Source: Acinetobacter ursingii DSM 16037 = CIP 107286 (GTDB lineage Bacteria > Pseudomonadota > Gammaproteobacteria > Pseudomonadales > Moraxellaceae). From it: a stretch of DNA of 64,000 bases. Position numbers and translations under genes: made by a program. Numbering within the stretch: position 1 is the first letter of the stretch; the number at the start of each line of letters is the position of its first letter. Shown piece after piece: positions 29,172 through 39,083 of the stretch. The stretch spans positions 1,339,601 to 1,403,600 of the forward strand of contig NZ_KB849717.1 in assembly GCF_000368825.1 (NCBI RefSeq), read 5' to 3'. The notes below the pieces were generated by a model. It was not told where the DNA came from. It worked only from the letters and a program-made list of their open reading frames with translations, and did not search any database.

Positions 29172-30578
29172 TTAGAGTTTCTCCATCAAATCTGCCATCA
29201 ACGTTTCCATGTGGGTATAACGAGAGCCCTTAAACAGGAAACTCATTGACTCGGGTTGATGTTGTTGAATTAAATTCGTTAAAAAAATCAGCGCGTCTGC
29301 TTGCGTTGCAAATGCTTTTAATTTTGAGGCATGAACACTGTGTGAAGCCCCTTGTAAAGCCGCTTGAGCAAACTCACCCACGGCGACAATTAGATCCAAA
29401 GGGTAATCGACCAGATCACGTCCCAAATCATGATGCTCTTGCACACTTGCATCACCTAACTCACCAATATCGCCCATGACCATGACTTTAAAGCCAATCT
29501 GCTGACTTAACACTTCAGCCGCAGCGCGCATAGAGGTGGGATTTGCATTATAGGTATCATCAATAAAGAGATATTGCTTACGCTGAATAAAGTTCAGACG
29601 ACCTTTTGCACCTTTGGCCTGTTCTAGCCCCTTCACAATATCATCCAGTTGAACCCCAATGGCAAGTGCAAATGCCGCCGCCGCAGTCGCATTCTCTACA
29701 TTATGCAGACCTGCAAAAGGCAGATGAATCTGTGCGAGACCTTGCGGTGTATGTAATGTAAACTGACTGGATTGTGCATTAAGTTTAATATCAGTTGCAA
29801 AAACATCACCACCTTCTCCAAAAGAAAGTTGCTGCGCAGTTTGTACAGCCTGACGAATTTTCGCAGTAAAATCATCATTTGCAGGGATAATCGAGCTACC
29901 CTCTGGCGCAATATGCACATAAATTTCCGATTTCGCACGGCAAATGCCTTCACGTCCACCAAATTCGCCCAGATGCGCAGTCCCGATATTCAGAATCCCT
30001 GCCACCTGTGGCTGCACCAGACCAGAGGTATAATCAATTTCACCCTGATGGCTCGCACCTAGCTCCATCACGGCATATTGATGTTCAGGTTTGAGCTCAA
30101 GCAACATCATCGGCACACCCAAATCATTATTGAGATTACCGCGAGTGACTAAAGTCGGTGCAAGTAGTCCGAAAATACTGCCCAACATTTCTTTGGTCGT
30201 GGTTTTGCCGCTACTTCCAGTCAATGCAATGACTTTTAAATCTGGATATTGGGCACGACGATAAGCACCTAAATGACCGAGCGCCAGACGTGTATCTGGC
30301 ACCACAAGCTGAGCAATATCAACATCTAGAGGACGCTCAACAATCACCACCTGACAACCATGTTGAGCCACTTGTGCAACAAAATCATGTGCATCAAAGC
30401 GCTCACCTTTCAATGCTAAAAAGGCATCGCCCGATTCGGCATGACGCGAATCGGTTAAAATCCGTTTGATGGATTGTGTAGGCGGCTTATCTTGATACCA
30501 ATAACCATGCGTTGCCTGTTGCAACTGTTCAGCCGTCCATGGAGTCAACTCTACCGTACTGGTCGTCGATGTATGCAT
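29172..30578 (-). CDS. murF: UDP-MurNAc-tripeptide--D-Ala-D-Ala ligase
   Basis: Adds D-Ala-D-Ala to UDP-MurNAc-tripeptide, the last cytoplasmic step before MraY. It has 468 residues. An N-terminal uridine-binding domain (DSRHAESGDAFLALKGERFDAHDF) is followed by the P-loop LTGSSGKTTTKEM near 118-130, the central Mur ligase domain with ELGASHQGEID, and the C-terminal domain with DDTYNANPTSM. It is 11 bases after murE. Confidence 0.97.
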   Translation of the reverse strand: MHTSTTSTVELTPWTAEQLQQATHGYWYQDKPPTQSIKRILTDSRHAESGDAFLALKGERFDAHDFVAQVAQHGCQVVIVERPLDVDIAQLVVPDTRLALGHLGAYRRAQYPDLKVIALTGSSGKTTTKEMLGSIFGLLAPTLVTRGNLNNDLGVPMMLLELKPEHQYAVMELGASHQGEIDYTSGLVQPQVAGILNIGTAHLGEFGGREGICRAKSEIYVHIAPEGSSIIPANDDFTAKIRQAVQTAQQLSFGEGGDVFATDIKLNAQSSQFTLHTPQGLAQIHLPFAGLHNVENATAAAAFALAIGVQLDDIVKGLEQAKGAKGRLNFIQRKQYLFIDDTYNANPTSMRAAAEVLSQQIGFKVMVMGDIGELGDASVQEHHDLGRDLVDYPLDLIVAVGEFAQAALQGASHSVHASKLKAFATQADALIFLTNLIQQHQPESMSFLFKGSRYTHMETLMADLMEKL

Positions 30579-30589
30579 AAAACTTAAAC

Positions 30590-32089
30590 CTATTGTGCTG
30601 GATATGCGCTATGCACTGAATGCGCCTGCGCATCGATTGCAGCCTGAACCTCTACGACATCATCAAACCAGTGTCGCACCCCATCAATTTCTTGATAATT
30701 TTCATGTCCCTTGCCCGCAATGACCACAATATCGCCATTTTTGGCTTCATTCACGGCAAATTTAATCGCTTCACGGCGATCTCGAATTTCAAAGACATGA
30801 TGTAAGCTAAAATCTACGGCTTCACGCATATCTGCAAAGATTTGATTCGGATCTTCGGTTCGAGGATTATCAGAAGTCAACACCACAGGATCCGCCCCTT
30901 CCAATGCTGCTTGCGTCATCAATGGTCGTTTGCCCCGATCACGGTCTCCGCCACAACCAAAGACCGCCCAAAGCTGATGCCGAGTATGTCGCTTTAAGGT
31001 AGTTAATACCTGAGTTAATGCATCAGGGGTATGTGCATAATCCACCACAAATAAACGCTCACCATCGCGAATCACTTGCATCCGTCCCGGCGCACCTTGA
31101 AGCTTAGGTACGGTTTCAATCAATTCAGCCAGATCGAATCCCGCAGCTTCAACCGCAATCAGACTCGCAATCAGATTTTCCACATTAAACTGTCCCAAAA
31201 ACGGACTTTGAATCTGGAAAATACCACGCGGACTGCGCAATTGAATCTCTGCACCATGCAACTGATAATTGACCGCCTGCACCAGATAATCTGAGCTTTG
31301 ATTTTGCAGGGAATACGTATAAATTTTAGGTTGAGATGGATTGTTTTTTGCCACCTTGAGCATTAAATCTGCGTAATCATCATCTAAATTAATCACCGCG
31401 ACTTTGAGTTGTTCAAATGCAAATAATCTAGATTTCGCTTCAGCGTAGGCTTGAAGCGTTCCATGATAATCCAGATGATCACGACTTAAGTTTGAATACA
31501 CGGCTATTTCAATGTCGCAACCATTTAAACGCCCTTGTTCAAGGCCATGCGAGCTGGCTTCGAGTGAAGCGAAAGTCGCGCCCTGTTTGGCATAATCATG
31601 CAACAAGGTTTGCAGTTGCAAAGCATCCAGCGTGGTATGTGTCGATGGATTTAAATGCGGCAAAATACCATTCCCCGTCGTACCAAACACCGCACAACGC
31701 TGTTGTTGCAGGCTGATTAACTCTGCCATCAAACGTGAAATAGTCGTTTTACCATTGGTGCCCGTCACAGCAAGGATACGCGCAGGTTTTACTGGATCGG
31801 TTTTTTGCAGATAATCACGCTGCCATCGACCCATTTGCAAACGCACATCTGGACACACCCATTCATTGGCAAGCCCCAGAGGCTGCTCACTAATAATTCC
31901 CAAAGCGCCAGATTCAAGTGCTTTTTGCGCAAAGCTCAGGGTTTTCTCAGGTTGAGAATAACTCGTCAGTGCAATAAAAATTTGCCCCGTCTGAACTTTG
32001 CGGCTATCTAAATTAAATCCAGAAAATGGCTGTTTTAGCCATTCAATATCCAGTGCTTTGGTATAAATATCTTGAAAAGAAATCGACAT
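30590..32089 (-). CDS. murE: UDP-MurNAc-L-Ala-D-Glu--2,6-diaminopimelate ligase
   Basis: Adds the third residue of the stem peptide. It has 499 residues with the P-loop VTGTNGKTT (about 108-116), LEASSHGLEQGR, and the C-terminal DNPRTEDP motif, which in this family marks meso-diaminopimelate specificity. It is 11 bases after ftsI in the same operon. Confidence 0.97.
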   Translation of the reverse strand: MSISFQDIYTKALDIEWLKQPFSGFNLDSRKVQTGQIFIALTSYSQPEKTLSFAQKALESGALGIISEQPLGLANEWVCPDVRLQMGRWQRDYLQKTDPVKPARILAVTGTNGKTTISRLMAELISLQQQRCAVFGTTGNGILPHLNPSTHTTLDALQLQTLLHDYAKQGATFASLEASSHGLEQGRLNGCDIEIAVYSNLSRDHLDYHGTLQAYAEAKSRLFAFEQLKVAVINLDDDYADLMLKVAKNNPSQPKIYTYSLQNQSSDYLVQAVNYQLHGAEIQLRSPRGIFQIQSPFLGQFNVENLIASLIAVEAAGFDLAELIETVPKLQGAPGRMQVIRDGERLFVVDYAHTPDALTQVLTTLKRHTRHQLWAVFGCGGDRDRGKRPLMTQAALEGADPVVLTSDNPRTEDPNQIFADMREAVDFSLHHVFEIRDRREAIKFAVNEAKNGDIVVIAGKGHENYQEIDGVRHWFDDVVEVQAAIDAQAHSVHSAYPAQ

Positions 32090-32100
32090 AATTCACCTGA

Positions 32101-33927
32101 TTACTGAATGGTTGGGGTATCGAGTGGTTTATCTAGTGGAACATTCATCAGCCGCAAGGATTCCTGCATAATCTTGGCGAATACAGGCGCAGCCACCAGA
32201 CCACCGTAATAACGACCTTGTGGATTTTCCACCACAACAATAATCGCCAGACGCGGATCACTGACTGGCGCAACCCCTGCAAATAAAGCCCGATATTCAT
32301 TGTTAGAATAACCCTTACCATCTGCGCGTAGTTTATGCGCCGTTCCTGTTTTACCACCGACACGATACCCTGGAATATTGGCTTGACGTGCCGTACCACC
32401 CGGCATGGTGACCTGCTCAAGCATCAATAATACTTCATCGGCTATTTTAGGCGACAATACCTGCTCGCCTTTAGGGACTTCATCTAACTTATGCAAGCTC
32501 AAAGGCATTTTCAGGCCGTGATTGGCAAGCATGGCATAACCTTGTGCTACCTGCAAAATGGTGGCATTTAAACCATAACCATAGGCCATCGTCCCCAATT
32601 GTGACGGATTTAGACGGTTAGCAGGTAATAATAGACCACTACTTTCGCCCGGGAATTTGACTGCTGAACGTTGTCCAAATCCAACACGACGAAAGAAGGT
32701 CGGTAAGGTATCTTTTGGTAAAGACAAGGCAATTTTGGCAGAACCCACGTTCGAAGATTTAATAATTACGCCACTCACGGTTAATGCACCGTAGTTATGC
32801 GTATCCCGAATGGTATGCCAACCCAGTTTCATCGAACCCGGCGAAGTATTGACGATGGTATTTGGGGTGTATTGTCCTGTTTCTAGCGCCGCTGAAACAG
32901 TAAACGGCTTCATGGTAGAACCTGGTTCGAACATATCAATTGCACCACGGTTACGCATGGCATCTTTATTGGACAGACCCTTTTTGTCATTTGGGTTATA
33001 CGATGGCCAACTGCTCATCGCCAAAATTTCACCCGTTTTCACATCGACTGCAATTGCAGACGCAGAGCGCGCATTGTTTGCTACACCCGCAGCGGTGAGT
33101 TCACGATACATAATATATTGTAAGCGTGAGTCGATACTTAAGGTAACGTTTTCACCCGGCTGAACTTCTTTAATCACTTCTGAAATTTTGAGACGATTGC
33201 CGTGTTTATCACGAATGATTTTCTGTTCACCGTCAATTCCCGAGAGTTGTTTATTGAGCTGCATTTCCAGCCCTTCAATCCCTTTGCCATCATTATTGGT
33301 CAGGCCAATAATCTGTGCATTGGGCTGAGGCTGTGGATAGTAGCGCTTATAGTTTTTTTCAGTATAAACACCCTCAAAATTACGCTTTGAAATGATATCT
33401 GTCTGCTGTGGCGGAACTTCTTTTTTCAACACCAGATAACGTGAACGAGGACGGTCATTCATCATTTTCTTTAAACTGGCTCGATCCATACCCACAATAT
33501 CTGCTAATTCATCCAGATTTAGATTCTTATCAGGCAGTTCTCGTCTTAAACGACGTGCATTTTCGGGTTCTTTTTTAATTTTTTCCGAAATCTCTTCATA
33601 TTGTTTTTTAGCTTCAAAATAATCACGCGGATCAATCACCACATTCATAATCGGGGTACTAATCGCCAAAGGTACACCATGCCGATCGCTAATCACGCCG
33701 CGCATCGCTTTTAACTGTTCAGTACGCAAAATATTGGCATTGGCTTTATTTTGTAAAAAGTCTTTATTCACTACCTGAACATAGAATGCCCGCGTCACCA
33801 AAACCACAAAACACAGGAATACCGTGAACCAAAGTAAATAAAAACGCCACATATCAAAAGCAAGGGTGGGCTTTTCAGTAATGGACTGCTGTTTTTTTCG
33901 TGTTTGCTTAATGCGCTTATCTACCAT
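32101..33927 (-). CDS. ftsI: Peptidoglycan transpeptidase FtsI (PBP3)
   Basis: The division-specific class B penicillin-binding protein, cross-linking septal peptidoglycan. It has 608 residues with one membrane helix at about 28-48, a pedestal domain (about 70-250) and the transpeptidase domain with STMK (Ser337), SSN (391-393) and KTG (526-528). Motif spacing is normal. It lies 10 bases after ftsL. This is the beta-lactam target often altered in resistant Acinetobacter; nothing unusual is visible at the motifs themselves. Confidence 0.97.
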   Translation of the reverse strand: MVDKRIKQTRKKQQSITEKPTLAFDMWRFYLLWFTVFLCFVVLVTRAFYVQVVNKDFLQNKANANILRTEQLKAMRGVISDRHGVPLAISTPIMNVVIDPRDYFEAKKQYEEISEKIKKEPENARRLRRELPDKNLNLDELADIVGMDRASLKKMMNDRPRSRYLVLKKEVPPQQTDIISKRNFEGVYTEKNYKRYYPQPQPNAQIIGLTNNDGKGIEGLEMQLNKQLSGIDGEQKIIRDKHGNRLKISEVIKEVQPGENVTLSIDSRLQYIMYRELTAAGVANNARSASAIAVDVKTGEILAMSSWPSYNPNDKKGLSNKDAMRNRGAIDMFEPGSTMKPFTVSAALETGQYTPNTIVNTSPGSMKLGWHTIRDTHNYGALTVSGVIIKSSNVGSAKIALSLPKDTLPTFFRRVGFGQRSAVKFPGESSGLLLPANRLNPSQLGTMAYGYGLNATILQVAQGYAMLANHGLKMPLSLHKLDEVPKGEQVLSPKIADEVLLMLEQVTMPGGTARQANIPGYRVGGKTGTAHKLRADGKGYSNNEYRALFAGVAPVSDPRLAIIVVVENPQGRYYGGLVAAPVFAKIMQESLRLMNVPLDKPLDTPTIQ

Positions 33928-33937
33928 ACAGCATGCC

Positions 33938-34270
33938 TTACTTTTTTTGCTCTGGAGTCATAGGTAATGAAATTACAACAGTTTGTGCAGCAGGAGGAGA
34001 AAACATCCGCAATTGGGTAACTGCACGGGTTCCAATTTGTGCGGTCGCGCCAAAAGTTTGCTGCTCAATCAGTAAACGCCCCCATTCTGCATTTAGATCA
34101 TCTTTTTCACGCATATAAGTACTCAAATCACGATAATCATGTCGGTATTCAAACACCTGAAACACCACCATCATGGCACTAATAAACACCAGACTGATCA
34201 AAACTGCGTAGGTCACAACCTTTCTAAAAGTCGTTTTACGCGCGGACGGGAACTGTTCTTCTGTTTCCAT
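33938..34270 (-). CDS. ftsL: Cell division protein FtsL
   Basis: A 110-residue bitopic divisome protein (METEEQFPSARK start), with a basic cytoplasmic tail, a membrane helix at about residues 20-40 and a periplasmic coiled-coil (about 48-80). It forms a complex with FtsB and FtsQ and activates FtsWI. The frame continues upstream into rsmH. An ATG at 34285 overlaps the rsmH stop (ATGA), but ATG 34270 has AAAAGG seven bases before it. I prefer 34270. Identity rests on size, topology and position between rsmH and ftsI. Confidence 0.88.
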   Translation of the reverse strand: METEEQFPSARKTTFRKVVTYAVLISLVFISAMMVVFQVFEYRHDYRDLSTYMREKDDLNAEWGRLLIEQQTFGATAQIGTRAVTQLRMFSPPAAQTVVISLPMTPEQKK

Positions 34271-34281
34271 GATTTGCCTTT

Positions 34282-35193
34282 TCATACTAATCGTTCGGCA
34301 ACCCTCAGCCACGCACTACGCGAACGCGGATTGGATTTTACTTCTTCTTCACTGGCACGTAGTCGTGCAATTTTCTTTAAACGTCGTGTATCCACCTGCT
34401 TTTGGGGTAAACCCCAGCCCGTATCTTCCGCAAGCGTTGATTCTTTTTGAATAAACTGTTTAATCAAACGATCTTCTAAGGAATGAAAACTGATCACGGC
34501 TAGACGACCCTGTGGTTTTAACAACTCTACCGCTTGAGGCAAAAAGATTTCAATATCTTCCAGCTCTTTATTTATAGCAATTCGAATCGCCTGAAAAGTT
34601 CGAGTCGCGGGATGCTTATGTTTTTCCCATTTAGGATGAGCCGTTTTGACCAATTCAGCCAATTGACCTGTGGTTTCGATGTACCCTGCCTGTTTAATCA
34701 CTTTGGCCAAACGACGACTATAGCGCTCTTCACCATATTGATAAATAATATTGGCCAAGTCTTCTTCTTTAATGTCCAGCAACCATTCTGCAGCGGTTTG
34801 TCCCTGCGAATTATCCATACGCATATCGAGCGGGCCATCTTGCATAAAACTAAAACCGCGCTCAGCCTGATCCAACTGCGGTGAAGATACGCCCAGATCG
34901 GCCATGATCCCATCCACCTGAGTAATCCCAATACGATTCAACTCAGTTTGCAGATCAGCAAAACTGGCATGAATAATTTGAAAGCGGGAATCACGCTGTG
35001 CTAACTCATGTGCAACAGACAAGGCTTGTGGATCTTTATCAAACGCATAAACACGTGCATTGGCATCTAATTTTTCCAGTAAAGCCCGCGTATGACCACC
35101 GCGACCAAAAGTGCCATCTACATAAATTCCCGTATCACGTTCAGCCAGTAAGGCATCGACAGTTTCATGAAGTAAAACGGAAATATGTGACAT
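34282..35193 (-). CDS. rsmH: 16S rRNA (cytosine(1402)-N(4))-methyltransferase
   Basis: Methylates N4 of C1402 in the ribosomal P site. It has 303 residues. SAM-binding VDGTFGRGGHTRALL is near 26-40, DLGVSSPQLDQAERGFSF and DMRMDN follow, and IRIAINKELEDIE, SFHSLEDRLIKQF and NPRSRSAWLRVAE close the protein. It is the first gene of the dcw cluster here. No mraZ precedes it. Confidence 0.97.
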   Translation of the reverse strand: MSHISVLLHETVDALLAERDTGIYVDGTFGRGGHTRALLEKLDANARVYAFDKDPQALSVAHELAQRDSRFQIIHASFADLQTELNRIGITQVDGIMADLGVSSPQLDQAERGFSFMQDGPLDMRMDNSQGQTAAEWLLDIKEEDLANIIYQYGEERYSRRLAKVIKQAGYIETTGQLAELVKTAHPKWEKHKHPATRTFQAIRIAINKELEDIEIFLPQAVELLKPQGRLAVISFHSLEDRLIKQFIQKESTLAEDTGWGLPQKQVDTRRLKKIARLRASEEEVKSNPRSRSAWLRVAERLV

Positions 35194-35530
35194 AAGGGCA
35201 AGATCATAAAAAGCTAAAAATTTAACTGCACATTATTACCTTGTTTTGGCAAAGCTCCAAACGACTTTTTGTTGGGAATTCTTATTTTTCATGGGCAAAA
35301 CCGTTTTTTGGAGAATATTGCAGACAAATCAAGCCTAAATGTGCTTTTTTACTCCCCCCACCCGCTTTAAAATGTGTTTTAAATTATTTTTTTCACACAA
35401 AAACCAATCTCAGCCTGAATGCTCAGATCGGTTGTTTAGAATTCATTCATGAGTCCCTTTTATTTTCTCTATGGAAGAAAAATAAAGCGAGTTTAAATAA
35501 TGATGAAGCAAGTCTGTTATATATCCAATC
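35194..35530. other. Gene-free stretch between sbp and rsmH
   Basis: Contains the upstream region of the dcw operon and the probable sbp terminator. No mraZ homologue is present. A 97-codon plus-strand frame at 35241-35534 lacks a ribosome-binding site, is rich in Phe, Leu and Lys as expected by chance in such DNA, and reaches past the sbp stop, so I do not call it a gene. Confidence 0.5.
35398..35433 (-). terminator. Probable terminator of the sulfate-binding protein gene
   Basis: On the minus strand AACCGATCT (35433-35425) can pair with AGATTGGTT (35410-35402), including one G-U pair, and is followed by TTTTTG. It lies about 100 bases past the sbp stop. Confidence 0.5.
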
Positions 35531-36535
35531 TTAAGGTTTTTCTGCCGAAATTTGGTCATAAATCGCGCCATTTACAAAATGGGTTTTCTGCGCTTTAGCC
35601 CAACCGCCAAATACATCCCCAATGGTAAACAATTTAATTTTTGGGAACTTGCCCGCGTATTTGGCTGCGGCTTTGGCATCGCGTGGTCTAAAATTATATT
35701 TCGCTGCCAAATCCTGCCCCAGTGGAGAATATAAATAATTCAAATAACCTTTGGCTAAATTACGATTGCCATCTTTATCGACGGTCTTATCGACAATCGC
35801 CACAGAAGGCTCTGCCAAAATAGAAATAGAAGGATAAATAATCTCATACTGCTCCTTACCTGAACCCTGCTGAGTTGCCAGTAAGGCTTCATTTTCCCAA
35901 GACAGTAACACATCGCCAATGCCACGTTCTGCAAAGGTCGTCAGGGAACCTCGCGCACCTGAGTCTAACACCTTCACATTATGATAAAGCTTTTTGACGA
36001 GCTCACGGGCCTTGGCATCATTGCCACCCGGCTGCTTTAAGGCATAGCCCCATGCAGCCAAATAAATCCAACGTGGTGCTCCACCTGTTTTTGGATTTGG
36101 CGTAATAATTTCTACACCCGGTTTGGTCAGATCATTCCAGTCTTTAATTTGCTTAGGATTGCCCTTGCGAACCAGAAAAACGATGGTCGAAGTATACGGG
36201 GCTGAATTATGAGGAAACTCTTTCTGCCAATTTTTCTTGATCAAACCCACATTGGCAATTTCATCAATATCATTGGCCAGTGCTAGCGTCACCACATCAG
36301 CTTGTAAACCATCAATCACCGCACGCGCCTGTTTACCTGATCCGCCATGTGATTGTTTAAAGTCGACATCTTGTCCTGTACGCTTTTTCCAATATTCACC
36401 AAAACTTTTATTGTATTCCTGATAAAACTCGCGTGTTGGATCATAAGACACATTCAAAAAAGAAGTGGCTGCATAAACCACACTTGCACTTGTCCCCAAC
36501 CATGCCAGTAATACTGTGGATAAAATCTTATTCAT
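35531..36535 (-). CDS. sbp: Sulfate ABC transporter substrate-binding protein
   Basis: A periplasmic protein of 334 residues that delivers sulfate (or thiosulfate) to the CysTWA transporter. Signal peptide [22 protein letters not shown], then the family start [30 protein letters not shown], and the domain hinge and closing motifs [21 protein letters not shown] and SWENEALL. The ATG at 36535 has AAGAG six bases upstream; the ATG two codons earlier overlaps that motif. The transporter genes are not next to it, so it is an isolated binding protein here. Confidence 0.93.
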   Translation of the reverse strand: MNKILSTVLLAWLGTSASVVYAATSFLNVSYDPTREFYQEYNKSFGEYWKKRTGQDVDFKQSHGGSGKQARAVIDGLQADVVTLALANDIDEIANVGLIKKNWQKEFPHNSAPYTSTIVFLVRKGNPKQIKDWNDLTKPGVEIITPNPKTGGAPRWIYLAAWGYALKQPGGNDAKARELVKKLYHNVKVLDSGARGSLTTFAERGIGDVLLSWENEALLATQQGSGKEQYEIIYPSISILAEPSVAIVDKTVDKDGNRNLAKGYLNYLYSPLGQDLAAKYNFRPRDAKAAAKYAGKFPKIKLFTIGDVFGGWAKAQKTHFVNGAIYDQISAEKP

Positions 36536-36915
36536 TGTCATCTCTTAAATTTGTTTTTATTTACTATATTTTAATATAAATTTTTTACAATCAAATACTT
36601 ATACAATATTTTCAGAAATATATCGCATTATATGCTAAACTAGAAAATATATAATTTGATACACTTTATTTTAGGCAAAATGACTTTGCTTAAAATTTTT
36701 CATACTTTATTCATATTTGTTTGTTACAAGATAGTTGTAGCATTAAGTATCCTTAAAGGGATATCTTGATTGATATTTTTATACTTTTGTAAAAATTGTG
36801 ACATAGGTCGCATTTTTATTATATATTTATAGCCGAATCGTAATTATTTTAGTTTACATTTGTTGTAGACTTGCAGTTCAGCAATAAAAATAGATGCATG
36901 CTGGGGGATGTTTGC
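36536..36915. other. AT-rich gene-free stretch with a possible plus-strand promoter
   Basis: Divergent region between sbp and a small exported-protein gene. On the plus strand TTGTGA (36796-36801) and TATATA (36820-36825) are 18 bases apart and could be a sigma70 promoter for the gene at 36916. The minus-strand side is nearly pure A/T with no box I would trust. Confidence 0.35.
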
Positions 36916-37209
36916 ATGAAAATGCAGTTAATTAAAGTACTTGGTTTAAGTTTAAGTTTGGGACTTTTTTCCCAGTTCAGTACTGCTGCCGTCATTAAAG
37001 ACACTCAAATCAAGCCGAATGAAAAAAATTCATTGATTGAAAAGGCACTGGATCAACAAAAACGTAATCTCTCGTCATTACCAACGACAGATGATGAAAT
37101 TAAAATGTTGAACACCATTCGTGTTGCACCCAGCCAAAACTTTTTTGCGACTCAACATCAGCGTTTTTCTCGTTTTGTTCAGTCTTTTTTTCAGCCGCAT
37201 AATTCTTAA
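36916..37209 (+). CDS. Small exported protein of unknown function
   Basis: A 97-residue protein with a clear signal peptide (MKMQLIKVLGLSLSLGLFSQ, cleavage after about STA-A) and a hydrophilic remainder rich in Gln, Lys and Asn. The start at 36916 is set by GGGGG about eight bases upstream; the frame itself is open further back. No family is recognised and there is no cysteine after the signal. It is a single gene followed by a long terminator stem at 37237-37288. Confidence 0.6.
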   Translation: MKMQLIKVLGLSLSLGLFSQFSTAAVIKDTQIKPNEKNSLIEKALDQQKRNLSSLPTTDDEIKMLNTIRVAPSQNFFATQHQRFSRFVQSFFQPHNS

Positions 37210-37236
37210 TTTTTGTTATAGCTGATTAAATTTCAC

Positions 37237-37290
37237 AAAAAGCCTCGCGATTTTTGACTCAAATAATGGTCAAGACGCTAGGCTTTTTCC
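37237..37290 (+). terminator. Long-stem terminator before gltX
   Basis: AAAAAGCCT (37237-37245) pairs with AGGCTTTTT (37280-37288), and inside it GCG / CGC and TTGAC / GTCAA extend the stem with small mismatches. A T-run ends the plus-strand side. Confidence 0.7.
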
Positions 37291-37330
37291 GTTATACTAA
37301 GTCCAATTCCTTTTTTGATTTTATTTTTAA

Positions 37331-38842
37331 ATGATGAAAGTCCGTACGCGTATTGCTCCATCTCCTACTGGTTTCCCGCATGTTGGAACCGCTTACATTG
37401 CCTTGTTTAATCTATGTTTTGCCAAACAACATGGTGGTGAATTTATTCTTCGTATTGAAGATACCGATCAGCTTCGCTCTACGCCTGAATCAGAAAAAAT
37501 GATTTTGGATTCGCTACGCTGGTTAGGTCTTAATTGGGCGGAAGGTCCAGATATTGGCGGTCCACATGCACCCTATCGTCAATCAGAACGCATGGGGATT
37601 TATAAGCAATATGCGTTGGATCTGATTGAAAAAGGTCATGCATTTTATTGCTTTGCAACTGCTGAAGAGCTGGATCAAATGCGTGCTGAACAAATGGCGC
37701 GTGGTGAAACACCGAAATATGATGGACGCGGTTTAAAACTTTCAAAACAAGAAGTTGAACAGCGTTTGGCTGCGGGAGAACCGCACGTCATTCGAATGAA
37801 AGTGCCCGAAGAAGGGATTTGTCGTTTTAATGACTTATTACGTGGTGAGGTTGAAATTCCTTGGGCGCAAGTAGACATGCAAGTCCTGTTGAAAACGGAT
37901 GGCTTACCCACTTATCACCTTGCGAATGTGGTCGATGATCATTTGATGGAAATTACCCACGTGTTACGTGGTGAAGAATGGCTACCATCTGCACCGAAAC
38001 ATCAATTGCTTTATCAATATTTTGGTTGGGAAATGCCAGTGCTGTGTCATATGCCACTGTTGCGTAATCCTGACAAATCAAAATTATCCAAACGCAAAAA
38101 CCCGACCTCGATTAACTATTATCGAGATATTGGTGTATTGCCAGAAGCCTTGCTGAATTATTTAGGTCGTATGGGTTGGTCAATGCCAGACGAGCGCGAA
38201 GTGTTTACTTTAGACGAAATGATCGAGCATTTTGATATTCAACGTGTATCTTTGGGCGGGCCAATTTTTGATGTAGAAAAACTCAACTGGCTCAATGGTC
38301 AATGGATTAAAGCCCTGACACCCGGACAACTGCTTGATCGGTTACTGACATGGAAAAATGATCGCAACACATTGGAAGATATTGCGGCGGCCATTCAACC
38401 ACGAATTCATTTGTTGTCTGAAGCGGTCAATTGGGCTGGTTTTTATTTCAATCATATGCCCAATATTACCGCAGAGATGTTTGAAAGCAAAAAACTGTCA
38501 CAAGAGCAAGTTCGCCAAAGCCTACAGTTTGCAATTTGGCGACTGGAAAGCCAATTCACGTGGAACAATGAGACAGTGAGCCAGACTTTGATGGATTTAG
38601 CCAATCAAATGGAGATTAAACTGCGTGACTTTATGCCTGCGTTCTTTATTGCGATTGCAGGTTCAACCAGTTCTACACCTGTGATGCAGTCGATGGTCAC
38701 GATTGGCCCTGATTTAACCTTTGCTCGTTTGCGCCGTGCGCTCGAAATTGTGGGTGCACCGAGTAAAAAAGAGCTAAAAGTATGGGAAAAACTCAATGAA
38801 TCGCTAAAATTGCCGAAAAATGATGCAGTTGATGAAGCTTAA
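37331..38842 (+). CDS. gltX: Glutamyl-tRNA synthetase
   Basis: Charges tRNA-Glu with glutamate. It has 503 residues (502 if the second of two consecutive ATGs is used). The class I HIGH-type motif is [17 protein letters not shown] near residues 11-27, and the KMSKS-type motif is KLSKRK near 253-258. The anticodon-binding helical domain occupies the C-terminal third. A tRNA-Glu gene lies 158 bases downstream. Cysteines that would form the E. coli-type zinc site in the connective domain are not evident; the protein may belong to the zinc-free subclass. Confidence 0.96.
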   Translation: MMKVRTRIAPSPTGFPHVGTAYIALFNLCFAKQHGGEFILRIEDTDQLRSTPESEKMILDSLRWLGLNWAEGPDIGGPHAPYRQSERMGIYKQYALDLIEKGHAFYCFATAEELDQMRAEQMARGETPKYDGRGLKLSKQEVEQRLAAGEPHVIRMKVPEEGICRFNDLLRGEVEIPWAQVDMQVLLKTDGLPTYHLANVVDDHLMEITHVLRGEEWLPSAPKHQLLYQYFGWEMPVLCHMPLLRNPDKSKLSKRKNPTSINYYRDIGVLPEALLNYLGRMGWSMPDEREVFTLDEMIEHFDIQRVSLGGPIFDVEKLNWLNGQWIKALTPGQLLDRLLTWKNDRNTLEDIAAAIQPRIHLLSEAVNWAGFYFNHMPNITAEMFESKKLSQEQVRQSLQFAIWRLESQFTWNNETVSQTLMDLANQMEIKLRDFMPAFFIAIAGSTSSTPVMQSMVTIGPDLTFARLRRALEIVGAPSKKELKVWEKLNESLKLPKNDAVDEA

Positions 38843-38854
38843 TTGATTTTTTTA

Positions 38855-38883
38855 TTGACGCATTCAAACAATAGCCCTAATAT
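38855..38883 (+). promoter_or_regulatory. Sigma70 promoter of the tRNA-Ala/tRNA-Glu pair
   Basis: TTGACG (38855-38860) and TAATAT (38878-38883) are separated by the ideal 17 bases. The bases following the -10 box are GGCGCTC, a GC-rich discriminator typical of stable-RNA promoters under stringent control. The predicted start is about 10 bases before the tRNA-Ala. Confidence 0.8.
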
Positions 38884-38899
38884 GGCGCTCACACAGACT

Positions 38900-38975
38900 G
38901 GGGTCATAGCTCAGTTGGTAGAGCGCTACAATGGCATTGTAGAGGTCAGCGGTTCGATCCCGCTTGGCTCCACCA
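38900..38975 (+). tRNA. tRNA-Ala (anticodon GGC)
   Basis: A 76-base cloverleaf with acceptor stem GGGGTCA / TGGCTCC, D-loop AGCTCAGTTGGTAGAGCG, anticodon stem CTACA / TGTAG with loop ATGGCAT (anticodon GGC), T arm AGCGG TTCGATC CCGCT and an encoded CCA end. It reads GCC and GCU alanine codons. Confidence 0.95.
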
Positions 38976-39000
38976 AATCTTAGAATGTGTTGCCTCATAA

Positions 39001-39076
39001 GTCCCTATCGTCTAGAGGCCTAGGACATCGCCCTTTCACGGCGGTAACCGGGGTTCGAATCCCCGTAGGGACGCCA
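39001..39076 (+). tRNA. tRNA-Glu (anticodon TTC)
   Basis: A 76-base cloverleaf with acceptor GTCCCTA / TAGGGAC, anticodon stem TCGCC / GGCGG with loop CTTTCAC (anticodon TTC), T arm CGGGG TTCGAAT CCCCG and an encoded CCA end. It is 25 bases after tRNA-Ala and shares its promoter. Confidence 0.96.
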
Positions 39077-39083
39077 AATTTCT

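Noticed and set aside
35241..35534. 97-codon plus-strand frame between rsmH and sbp
   Set aside because: No ribosome-binding site, biased composition, overlaps the sbp end and lies over a probable terminator.
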